Assembly (NCBI GenBank): GCA_015661935.1
Contig: DQVD01000241.1
Coordinates: forward strand, 1 to 5,600
Reading direction: 5' to 3'
DNA from: Desulfocapsa sulfexigens
GTDB lineage: Bacteria > Desulfobacterota > Desulfobulbia > Desulfobulbales > Desulfocapsaceae
DNA length: 5,600 bases
In this document: positions 1-5,600 of the stretch, in pieces
Layout: each line of letters opens with the position of its first letter
Position numbering within the stretch: the stretch's first letter is position 1
Made by a program: the position numbers and the translations under genes
Notes under the pieces: generated by a model
The model's input: only the letters and a program-made list of their open reading frames with translations
Database searches by the model: none
Told to the model about the DNA's origin: nothing

Positions 1-74
1 CAGTTACTCTTCAATCGATCCAAATCAGGAATTATATCCGGCCGTTCATTTCCCTTAGCGAATGCAGGATCCAT
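1..74 (-). CDS. Possible 5' end of a hypothetical gene, cut by the window edge
   Basis: An ATG at 74-72 opens a frame that stays open to the left edge (24 codons, beginning MDPAFAKGNERPDIIPDLD). An in-frame TAA lies four codons upstream of the ATG, so this is the earliest ATG available. It follows the AAA+ ATPase gene on the same strand after 115 bp and could be its partner. No good Shine-Dalgarno sequence is visible (only a weak AAGACGA-like stretch). The residue composition looks protein-like, but a frame of this length open by chance is not rare. I do not recognise the protein and assign no function. Confidence 0.35.
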   Translation of the reverse strand, partial: MDPAFAKGNERPDIIPDLDRLKSN

Positions 75-162
75 AGTGTCGTCTTAGAGTTCAGTTTTGA
101 TGGAAAAGTTATTAGGGCTGGAAATAAATAACTCGCCAACCCCTTACAAAAGTCCTGGCAGA

Positions 163-183
163 TTCTTTTGGTAAATAAAAGAA
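163..183 (-). other. AT-rich hairpin just after the ATPase stop codon
   Basis: A 7-bp perfect inverted repeat (TTCTTTT at 163-169, AAAAGAA at 177-183) encloses a 7-nt loop and begins seven bases after the stop codon of the ATPase gene. The stem has only one G-C pair and there is no following T-run, so it is a poor intrinsic terminator. The rest of the 75-189 gap shows only another weak AT-rich repeat (AGTTATT at 107-113 against AATAACT at 127-133). Confidence 0.2.
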
Positions 184-189
184 CTAACA

Positions 190-2451
190 TTACCAGACTG
201 CACGCAAGCCCTCCTGTTTTCGTAGATAATCGATCCTTCTTTCCAGATCTATACGCCATTCAGCATGAATTCTCGCTGCCGATGGAGCAATCAGCTCCGG
301 AAGACCATAAACAAGCCTGTCGGATGCCCGACTGGCCTCAATGACAGCCTCAATGGAGCGTGCACCAAACTTATAACGACTGAGCAACAGACGCAGCAGG
401 AGACCAGAGGTTTTGCGCGCTGCCTTTTTCCAATGCGTATCCATCTGGTGAGCAATGATAAAGGCACGTTTCAATAAAATCCTGCGTAGCTCTTCAAGAT
501 CCTCACTTGTAGCCGAATCCCGCAAAAGAATATCAGGTATTTCAATACCATCAATATCGAGTACCACACGCAGTCGACTCATAAAATCAGGAATCTTCAA
601 AGTCTTCATCAGAGCTAGGGAATTCTGATCAGTTGGATCAAGAAGCTTCTCCATGCCACTCCAGCTGGCCTTCACACCACCAGCAAAGACAAATATTGCC
701 CGCCCGATAAAATGTGGAATCCCATTCACATAGGTCACACCATCCTGCATGGATGGCAGAAAATACCTGAGATATCCAAATTCATGCCCATCATAGCGAC
801 AATCAAACTCATCCCAGAAGACGATGGGAACCTTGCCTCTTGCCACAGCAGCACGAACCGGCTCAATGGCAGAGTTAATCTCATCGGGGGAGGCAAACTG
901 GGTCAGATTAAACTCGAAGAAGTCAAAAGGATCCCCTTCAAATCGTTCTGAAATGACACGTGCAACCTCTTTTACAGCAAAGGATTTTCCGGAACCCGGA
1001 GGACCAAAAACACCGAGACAGAGAGGCCGTAGGACATGCTCTTTAGACACATATGAATCCATCACATTCTGCAGAGTGATCACAGGATCAATTTCAGCAG
1101 GATCAGTTGTTCGCAGGTGCCCAACCTGAAAGATTGGCAGATTCCCGAAACCATTCTTTCGATTCACCTCTTCTTTTAAATCATGAAGAACTGATACAAT
1201 CTCATCCATGTAGTCATGAGAGCCACTCAGTGAACCACTCTCACCGGCTGATGATGATTTGCGAAAATAGAAAAAACTTCTGAGTGCACGCTTTTTCTCC
1301 TCGGACCAGATTTGTGCAGCAACAAGATCAATGATTGCTTCAAAATCAGCAGTCAGCGGAGGAAGCTCAAAGAAGGATGGGTCAGGGCCATGATCCATAA
1401 AGGAACAGGCATAGCCACCTGGAAAACTTTTAGCAAAATCCAGGTTTGGAAACTCCAGTGTCTCTTTAAAATAGTAGCCATGTTTGTACAAAAGATCCCA
1501 GTTATTCAGAATCCGCTTTGACAAATCATAAAAATAATTTTTGCTGAAATTAAACTCACCAAAACGCATGGCGTCCATGGCCAGCATAGCAGGAAGCAAG
1601 GTGTCATAGCATGGTACAGATCCGCGCTGACGCGGAGAACTTTTTTCGGGCAAACAGCCCTTACGATGTCTAAAGAAAACAGCATCCGGGCCAATATAGA
1701 GGACACCATGAGGAAACATTTCCACAACAATATGACAACGAAATTGTGCTGATTTGTTATCCCAGAGGCCAACCTCCCCGGTACGCAGAGCCCGCAGACA
1801 CATGGCAACAATGGTTTCCCAGTTAACAGAACAATCCATCTCCATGCGGGTTGTCTCAAGGTCTGAGAGTCTGCAGAACAGGACAAATCTCTCCTTAAGC
1901 AGTTTGGCCCAATTTCCCCAATACGCAACGGAAATCCCCATGGCAATGGCCCAGAGATTTGGATTACGATCCAGATCCTCCTGGCTGATTTCCGGAGGAT
2001 GACCGGAATCATCAATAACAATCAATCCATTATTATCAGTGAATATCTCCCTGTTGGAATCATCCACCACAAAATCTTCTGCCGAGCTTGATCTGCCCCC
2101 GGCCGGTAAATACTGGTTGACCATGAACCAGCCGTGATCATCTTTATCCACTGCAGTATGTGGATATTTCCTGAATATCTGAAAAATATCTTTCTGCTTA
2201 CCATAGGTCACAGAATGAATCCGCGGATTAATGTCTGATTCTGACACATAGGCAGACAGCCAGGTCAGCAACTGTTCCAGACGCCCATATTCAACTGATA
2301 CATTGCCAGCCATAAGCTCAATGTGATCACCGGGATTATAGCCATAGGCCGGAAGATTTCCCTCTTCCAGTAAACTGACCTGTTTGATCGGTAAATTACG
2401 AATTTTGACATTGGACCCAAGCAAGGTCAACTTTTGGTCGTATTCAGACAT
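190..2451 (-). CDS. AAA+ ATPase with N-terminal ribokinase/PfkB-like region
   Basis: A 753-residue, apparently cytoplasmic protein with no signal peptide or membrane helix. The C-terminal half is a clear AAA+ domain. Walker A is GPPGSGKS (residues 483-490), Walker B is IVFWDEFD (543-550, with D547 and E548 for Mg and catalysis), and a sensor-1-like strand AIFVFAGG lies at 585-592. Arginine-finger candidates are R627 and R629 in DFMSRLR, and sensor 2 is GARSIE (696-701, R698). The N-terminal region (about 50-300) resembles a PfkB/ribokinase-like fold as found in some large bacterial AAA proteins: LIVIDDSG (143-150), a segment around SVNWETIVAMCLRALRTG (208-225), HIVVEMFPHGVLYIG (240-254) and VPCYDTLLPAML (279-290). 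That assignment comes from remembered family patterns and is moderate. A Ser/Gly-rich stretch (399-411) links the halves. The first ATG is used; a weak ribosome site precedes it, and TATAAAAT abuts the start. AAA+ activity (ATP hydrolysis, probably oligomeric remodelling) is well supported; the substrate and pathway are unknown. Confidence 0.85.
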   Translation of the reverse strand: MSEYDQKLTLLGSNVKIRNLPIKQVSLLEEGNLPAYGYNPGDHIELMAGNVSVEYGRLEQLLTWLSAYVSESDINPRIHSVTYGKQKDIFQIFRKYPHTAVDKDDHGWFMVNQYLPAGGRSSSAEDFVVDDSNREIFTDNNGLIVIDDSGHPPEISQEDLDRNPNLWAIAMGISVAYWGNWAKLLKERFVLFCRLSDLETTRMEMDCSVNWETIVAMCLRALRTGEVGLWDNKSAQFRCHIVVEMFPHGVLYIGPDAVFFRHRKGCLPEKSSPRQRGSVPCYDTLLPAMLAMDAMRFGEFNFSKNYFYDLSKRILNNWDLLYKHGYYFKETLEFPNLDFAKSFPGGYACSFMDHGPDPSFFELPPLTADFEAIIDLVAAQIWSEEKKRALRSFFYFRKSSSAGESGSLSGSHDYMDEIVSVLHDLKEEVNRKNGFGNLPIFQVGHLRTTDPAEIDPVITLQNVMDSYVSKEHVLRPLCLGVFGPPGSGKSFAVKEVARVISERFEGDPFDFFEFNLTQFASPDEINSAIEPVRAAVARGKVPIVFWDEFDCRYDGHEFGYLRYFLPSMQDGVTYVNGIPHFIGRAIFVFAGGVKASWSGMEKLLDPTDQNSLALMKTLKIPDFMSRLRVVLDIDGIEIPDILLRDSATSEDLEELRRILLKRAFIIAHQMDTHWKKAARKTSGLLLRLLLSRYKFGARSIEAVIEASRASDRLVYGLPELIAPSAARIHAEWRIDLERRIDYLRKQEGLRAVW

Positions 2452-2488
2452 ATTTTATACCAGTTGAAAAAAGGATACCGCTAAACGC

Positions 2489-2515
2489 ACAATGAGAGGA
2501 CAAGCCTCTCATTGT
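2489..2515 (-). terminator. Strong hairpin between cyd operon and ATPase gene, possible terminator
   Basis: ACAATGAGAGG (2489-2499) and CCTCTCATTGT (2505-2515) form a perfect 11-bp stem with a 5-nt loop. It lies 45 nt beyond the stop of the small ORF and 37 nt before the ATPase start, where a transcript end would be expected. There is no T-tract directly after the stem on either strand; the nearest on the minus strand is a run of six T at 2472-2467, about 16 nt past the stem. It may instead protect the 3' end of the cyd mRNA or act as an operator. The structure is certain; the terminator role is inferred. Confidence 0.45.
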
Positions 2516-2559
2516 ACACTTCCAAATTTCAGGCAGACACTATACTGCCGTCACTTTTT

Positions 2560-2652
2560 TTATAAAAGACCTGATTTATCAAGTGCAAAAACGGCCCCTT
2601 TATATGATATGACAATAACAGCCACATATCCGAGTAACAATAAAGTAGTCAT
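2560..2652 (-). CDS. 30-residue single-helix membrane peptide, candidate small subunit of cytochrome bd oxidase
   Basis: The frame reads from ATG at 2652-2650 to TAA at 2562-2560. It starts MTTLLLLGYVAVIVISYKGA and ends VFALDKSGLL. Residues 3-16 are wholly hydrophobic or small and form one predicted membrane helix, followed by a short polar tail with K18, D25 and K26. An AGGAG ribosome site stands 6 nt before the ATG, and the gene follows cydB by 23 nt in the same direction. Small single-helix proteins encoded next to cydAB (CydX in Escherichia coli, CydS in Geobacillus) are known structural subunits that stabilise the hemes. This peptide lacks the MWYF-type start of CydX, so any relation is by position, size and topology rather than clear sequence match. 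It is short enough to be missed by routine gene callers. Confidence 0.7.
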   Translation of the reverse strand: MTTLLLLGYVAVIVISYKGAVFALDKSGLL

Positions 2653-2658
2653 GGATTT

Positions 2659-2663
2659 CTCCT
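2659..2663 (-). promoter_or_regulatory. Shine-Dalgarno site of the 30-residue ORF
   Basis: Read on the minus strand the sequence is AGGAG, 6 nt before the ATG at 2652, in the 23-nt gap after the cydB stop. This is the main evidence that the very short ORF is translated. Confidence 0.75.
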
Positions 2664-2675
2664 TTTTTTCATTCG

Positions 2676-3824
2676 TTAATAAGCTTCATGATCCAGTGCG
2701 TCTTCCGTTGACAGCTTCTTCGAATCCATCTGTTTCCAAAGATACGTTACATATGCAAGAAGAACAGGAATAAACAGAGCCACATAGGTCATAACCATCA
2801 AAGTATACCTGCTTGATGAGGCATTATAGATGGTAAGGCTTGACTGCAGGTCATAGGTAGATGGATAGAATGCTGTTCCATTAAATGCGGGCAGACAGAG
2901 CACACACAATCCGACAAACACTGTGCCAAGTCCTGCAGGCCAGATCCCTTTATAGCTATCCTTTAATGCACCCAGCAACACACCCCAAATTACCAGCCCG
3001 ATACCGCCAAGCAGCAGGAGAAGAAGATGTGGAAGAGCAAGGAGATTAAAGAAGTATTTAAAAGATACCATGGAAACAACCCCCTCTTCATCTACACCAA
3101 AACCTTTCCGCAACAAGACAGACACAACTACGTAGAGTAGAAAAGGAAGAGCACAGATAAAGTTTGTAAGTACTGCTTTACGCAATCTTTGTTCAAGTGC
3201 AGAAAACGCACCTAAATCGATACTATTAAGCAGGTACAATGCCCCGAGTACTCGGGCATTAAAGACAAGAAAGAGGCCGAGTGAAAGATTAAACAACGAA
3301 AAAGCAGCTTCCAGTCCACGAAGATTCACCCCGGCAATGGTATACTGCCACGTCACCTGGTTCATATCATTCAGTGAAAAAGCGGATCCGGTATAAAATG
3401 TCCCCACTGCGGCACCGATGAGCAATACCCCTACAGAACCGTTAATAAACATAAACAATTCATAGGTTTTTCTTCCCCATACATTACCGTGTTTTGACCG
3501 ATACTCATAACTCACAGCCTGAACAATAAAGGTGAAGAGGATGAGTACCCACACCCAGTACGCACCACCAAAACTCGTGGAGTAAAATTTGGGAAATGAG
3601 GCAAAAAGAGCTCCGCCAAAAAGAACCAGGGTGGTAAAGGGAAGTTCCCATTTACGCCCGAGTGAATTCACGACAAGCGCACTTTCAGTGTCAGTCTTCG
3701 CCACCTGCCAAAGCAAGGTCTGCCCCCCCTGAACAAACATAAGAAAAAGAAAAATTGCGCCCACTACTGAGCAGATAATCCACCAGATTTGCTGTAAAGT
3801 AACATAATCTAAATTTGATATCAT
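2676..3824 (-). CDS. cydB: Cytochrome bd ubiquinol/menaquinol oxidase subunit II
   Basis: A 382-residue polytopic inner-membrane protein, close to the 379 residues of E. coli CydB, which pairs with CydA to form the bd oxidase. It has about nine hydrophobic segments. Family landmarks are IWW (13-15), WEL at 59-61, GGALFASFP (70-78), the YEYRSK motif after helix 3, and LTIYNASSSRYTLMVMTYVA near the C-terminus (330-349). Where E. coli has DGFD in the first helix, this protein has QGGQ (32-35). The acidic residue after the conserved Trp is kept as E60, and the D of E. coli WDATSS is N334. The start at 3824 (MISNLDYV) is chosen because it follows the cydA stop by 2 nt, has a GGAGG site and matches the family N-terminus. 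A longer open frame reaches back to 4082 but would overlap the highly conserved cydA end. Translational coupling to cydA is likely. Confidence 0.95.
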   Translation of the reverse strand: MISNLDYVTLQQIWWIICSVVGAIFLFLMFVQGGQTLLWQVAKTDTESALVVNSLGRKWELPFTTLVLFGGALFASFPKFYSTSFGGAYWVWVLILFTFIVQAVSYEYRSKHGNVWGRKTYELFMFINGSVGVLLIGAAVGTFYTGSAFSLNDMNQVTWQYTIAGVNLRGLEAAFSLFNLSLGLFLVFNARVLGALYLLNSIDLGAFSALEQRLRKAVLTNFICALPFLLYVVVSVLLRKGFGVDEEGVVSMVSFKYFFNLLALPHLLLLLLGGIGLVIWGVLLGALKDSYKGIWPAGLGTVFVGLCVLCLPAFNGTAFYPSTYDLQSSLTIYNASSSRYTLMVMTYVALFIPVLLAYVTYLWKQMDSKKLSTEDALDHEAY

Positions 3825-3826
3825 TT

Positions 3827-5359
3827 TCAATGGCCCTCCGGTCCGGCTGCTATTGCTTTCAGCATAATTGAAATTTCTGCAATCAGAAGAATGGTGAAAA
3901 CAACTGCAAACATTGCTAATGTGATCTGGACAGCAGTGACCGAAAGGTTTGTTGTCGCGATCTTCACCGGCATAAGCCCCTGAATAGCCCAGGGCTGACG
4001 ACCAACTTCTGCTGTGACCCATCCTGCCTGCTCGGCAAGGAATGCCATAAGTCCTGTGAAAAGACCAACTGGAAGCAGCCAACGCTTTTCTGTTATGACA
4101 CCCTTAAAGGTATAAAAAAGAAACGCTGCAAAGATAACGGGAAGCAATGAGCCCATCATGACCATCAAATGAAAAGAATTAAAAACTATATTCACAGGCG
4201 GCACAGCCTCTTCAGGATTATCAAGATACCCGTACCCCATAAACTCCTTATTCACATCAAAGCGGGCAAGGGCGGCCTCAGCGGTTACATCATCTTTATT
4301 CCTCTTGGCATCTTTAAATGCAGCAAGATCGGCCAGTGCCAGCCTGCCTTTTTCCATCATAGTGTTTACGCCCATGACATTTTGTTCTTCATTGCCATAA
4401 ACAAGATCATCAATACCAGGTACAAACGATCCAAACTCTCGATTGGCAAGCAAGGACAAGACTCTGGGAACTTTTACCTGCATCAGAAAAGCATCCTGTA
4501 CATCTCCGGGAACTTTAGTGTCATTCATGATTCCCATGGCCACCAGTCCCGCACCGTGTTCTCCCTTATACAGGCCTTCCATGGCAGCTAGTTTCATTGG
4601 CTGTTTTTGTGCCACTTCATAGGCTGCTTCATCACCGGTAAATCCGACGAAGAGAGACGCAACGAGACCAAAAACAGAAGCGACAATAATTGATCTCTTT
4701 GCCACCTCAACATGCTTTTTCTTTATCAGATACCAGCAGGAAATTGTAAGAACAAAAGCGGAGGCCATCACAAAGCCTGACGACGATGTATGGGTAAATT
4801 TAGATACTGCAACAGGATTAAAGACAACTTCTGCAAAATTCTCCATCTCAAAACGGGCAGTATCAGCATTAAATGCCATCCCAACAGGGTTCTGCATCCA
4901 GCCATTGGCAACCAGAATCCAAACGGCAGACAGGTTGGAACCGATGGCAACCATCCAGGTGGAAAAACAGTGAAAGCCTTTAGACACCCTGTCCCAGCCA
5001 AAAAACATGACAGCAAAGAAACTGGCTTCCATGAAGAATGCAAAAAGTCCCTCAATGGCTAGTGGTGCTCCAAAAATGTCACCAACCATCCAGGAGTAAT
5101 TGGACCAGTTGGTTCCAAACTCAAATTCCAGAATAATACCTGTGGCAACACCAATGGCAAAATTGATACCAAACAGGGTCATCCAGAAACGGGTTATTTT
5201 TTTCCACTCTTCATTTCCTGTTTTGAGATAAATCGTCTCATAAAAAGCACAGAGAAATGACAATCCGAGCGTCAACGGCACAAAAATCCAATGATACATG
5301 GCCGTAAACGCAAACTGCACTCTCGACCAGTTCACTAAACTGGGATCCACATCAATCAT
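3827..5359 (-). CDS. cydA: Cytochrome bd ubiquinol/menaquinol oxidase subunit I
   Basis: A 510-residue heme-bearing subunit of cytochrome bd oxidase (522 in E. coli). It oxidises quinol and reduces O2 to water in the cytoplasmic membrane without a copper centre. Nearly all landmarks are visible by alignment to E. coli CydA: H23 in AMYHW (heme b595 ligand), E103 and E111 (proton path and heme d pocket), H190 and M399 (heme b558 ligands), E443 in AEQAGW, and GRQPW (453-457). The quinol loop starts after GDEAAYE (242-248) with K256 and E261 at the equivalents of the E. coli quinol-site residues. It runs to about residue 390, which is the long-loop type. H397 replaces the Arg of the E. coli FRIM motif. 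Nine hydrophobic segments fit the family. The start has an AGGAGG site 5 nt upstream. It is the first gene of a cydA-cydB-small ORF unit. No cydDC assembly genes lie in the window. Confidence 0.97.
   Translation of the reverse strand: MIDVDPSLVNWSRVQFAFTAMYHWIFVPLTLGLSFLCAFYETIYLKTGNEEWKKITRFWMTLFGINFAIGVATGIILEFEFGTNWSNYSWMVGDIFGAPLAIEGLFAFFMEASFFAVMFFGWDRVSKGFHCFSTWMVAIGSNLSAVWILVANGWMQNPVGMAFNADTARFEMENFAEVVFNPVAVSKFTHTSSSGFVMASAFVLTISCWYLIKKKHVEVAKRSIIVASVFGLVASLFVGFTGDEAAYEVAQKQPMKLAAMEGLYKGEHGAGLVAMGIMNDTKVPGDVQDAFLMQVKVPRVLSLLANREFGSFVPGIDDLVYGNEEQNVMGVNTMMEKGRLALADLAAFKDAKRNKDDVTAEAALARFDVNKEFMGYGYLDNPEEAVPPVNIVFNSFHLMVMMGSLLPVIFAAFLFYTFKGVITEKRWLLPVGLFTGLMAFLAEQAGWVTAEVGRQPWAIQGLMPVKIATTNLSVTAVQITLAMFAVVFTILLIAEISIMLKAIAAGPEGH
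3835..3839 (-). promoter_or_regulatory. Shine-Dalgarno site of cydB, inside the cydA 3' end
   Basis: GGAGG on the minus strand lies within the last codons of cydA, 10 nt before the ATG at 3824. It decides the cydB start over the upstream in-frame ATGs and suggests coupled translation of the two subunits. Confidence 0.7.
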
Positions 5360-5364
5360 TTTTT

Positions 5365-5370
5365 CCTCCT
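5365..5370 (-). promoter_or_regulatory. Shine-Dalgarno site of cydA
   Basis: A full AGGAGG on the minus strand, 5 nt before the ATG at 5359. It lies only 7 nt from the edge of the palindromic element, so the element has left the ribosome site intact. Confidence 0.85.
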
Positions 5371-5377
5371 TTGATTA

Positions 5378-5529
5378 GGAACGGGAACTCAATTAATTGA
5401 ACAAAAAAGAATTGGCATTTTTTCGTATTCAAGGCGCGAGGCGGAAACATAGCAGGTTATGTGACCAGCGAGCAACGCAGAAGACAAAAAAAAAGACATA
5501 ATTTGTTCAGTTTATTTCGTGTCCGTTCC
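5378..5529. repeat. MITE-like long palindromic element in the cydA leader
   Basis: About 152 bp with one axis of symmetry near 5454. The outer arms 5377-5405 and 5502-5530 are inverted copies matching at 23 of 29 positions, with perfect 8-bp ends (AGGAACGG / CCGTTCCT) and a perfect GAACAAA / TTTGTTC inner block. Inside, T-rich CGTATTC (5424-5430) faces GAAGAC plus an A-run (5480-5494), and the tip is a hairpin ACATA-6 nt-TATGT (5447-5462). It contains no coding frame of note. The trinucleotide TTA flanks both sides (5375-5377 and 5530-5532) and may be a target duplication, though three bases is weak evidence. The layout (terminal inverted repeats, no transposase, intergenic site) fits a non-autonomous miniature element or an ERIC/REP-like palindrome; copy number elsewhere is unknown. 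As RNA it would fold into a long stem in the 5' leader of cydA if transcription starts upstream. Confidence 0.75.
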
Positions 5530-5600
5530 TTAATTAATACTTGCGGCTGTTCTGGTCAAATGCTCCAGAACATAATCACCACGTTGTTTATCTGTTTCAA
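5530..5600 (-). CDS. Possible 3' end of an upstream gene, cut by the window edge
   Basis: Reading from the right edge, a frame of 22 codons (starting ETDKQRGDYVLEHLTR, ending AASIN) runs to TAA at 5532-5530, exactly at the edge of the palindromic element. The other two frames contain stops. The residues look protein-like, but a 22-codon open frame is expected by chance about a third of the time. I do not recognise the protein. If real, it is on the same strand as cydA with a 170-nt gap that is almost entirely the repeat element. Confidence 0.35.
   Translation of the reverse strand, partial: ETDKQRGDYVLEHLTRTAASIN

Noticed and set aside
32..259. A 75-residue minus-strand frame overlapping the ATPase 3' end
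   Set aside because: Its first third is an out-of-frame reading of the ATPase C-terminus and the rest is AT-rich intergenic sequence; there is no ribosome site or recognisable domain. It looks like a chance frame.
824..1129. A 101-residue plus-strand frame inside the ATPase gene
   Set aside because: It is antisense to the conserved Walker A/B coding region, with low-complexity Arg/Ser/Thr composition and no ribosome site; a shadow of the real gene.
1506..2021. A 171-residue minus-strand frame within the ATPase gene
   Set aside because: It overlaps the in-frame kinase-like region in a different phase and has no independent start signal; a frame shadow, not a frameshifted gene.
2511..2516. 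TACAAT as a -10 box of a promoter for the ATPase gene
   Set aside because: It matches the -10 consensus at 5 of 6 positions, but no TTGACA-like -35 lies 16-18 nt upstream, and it overlaps the hairpin stem.
2532..2549. Short inverted repeat GGCAG/CTGCC after the small ORF as a terminator
   Set aside because: Only five base pairs with an eight-nt loop and no T-run in the minus-strand direction; much weaker than the 2489-2515 hairpin.
3825..4082. A 468-residue version of CydB with a start at 4082
   Set aside because: The extra 86 residues are translated from the conserved cydA 3' end in another frame and do not resemble CydB. The ATG at 3824 has its own GGAGG site and gives the normal family length.
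4169..4591. A 140-residue plus-strand frame opposite the cydA quinol loop
   Set aside because: It is antisense to confidently assigned cydA sequence, has no recognisable domain and lacks a supporting ribosome site.
5389..5400. Perfect palindrome TCAATTAATTGA as an FNR- or Rex-type operator for cydA
   Set aside because: It does not match the FNR (TTGAT-N4-ATCAA) or Rex (TTGTGA...TCACAA) patterns, and it lies inside the left arm of the repeat element, which explains it better.
5533..5561. TTGACC with TAATTA 17 nt downstream (minus strand) as the cydA promoter
   Set aside because: The -35 is good but the -10 matches poorly (about 2 of 6), and the stretch may be coding for the end of the upstream frame.

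Overview
The window is a bacterial chromosomal segment in which every supported gene lies on the minus strand, so gene order is read from the right edge to the left. Moderate to low GC, a CydB with Gln in place of the helix-1 acidic residues (QGGQ motif), and a long palindromic repeat beside the oxidase genes fit an anaerobic or microaerophilic bacterium. My best guess is Desulfobacterota (sulfate-reducer relatives), but this is inference and nothing here proves the taxon.

Right part (about 5600 to 2560): a possible 3' end of an upstream gene (stop at 5530) is followed by a roughly 152-bp palindromic, MITE-like element that fills almost all of the leader before cydA. Next come cydA (3827-5359) and cydB (2676-3824), separated by 2 nt, and then a 30-codon ORF (2560-2652) 23 nt after cydB. 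That small ORF has a strong ribosome-binding site and encodes one predicted membrane helix. Together they look like a three-gene operon for a cytochrome bd quinol oxidase: CydA carries the hemes and quinol site, CydB is the partner membrane subunit, and the 30-residue peptide is a candidate third subunit analogous to CydX or CydS. The complex would sit in the cytoplasmic membrane, oxidise quinol and reduce O2 to water, giving O2 protection and respiration at low oxygen.

Middle (2559 to 2452): a 108-bp gap holds a perfect 11-bp-stem hairpin (2489-2515) without an adjacent T-tract. It probably separates the cyd operon from the next gene.

Left part (2451 to 1): a 753-residue protein combines an N-terminal region that resembles a ribokinase/PfkB-like fold with a clear C-terminal AAA+ ATPase domain (Walker A, Walker B, arginine-finger candidates and sensor 2 all visible). 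Its biological role is unknown. A second reading frame opens 115 bp downstream and runs off the left edge; it may be a partner gene. The ATPase gene and its possible partner are the least understood part of the window, and the MITE-like repeat and the 30-residue peptide are the other unannotated-looking items.
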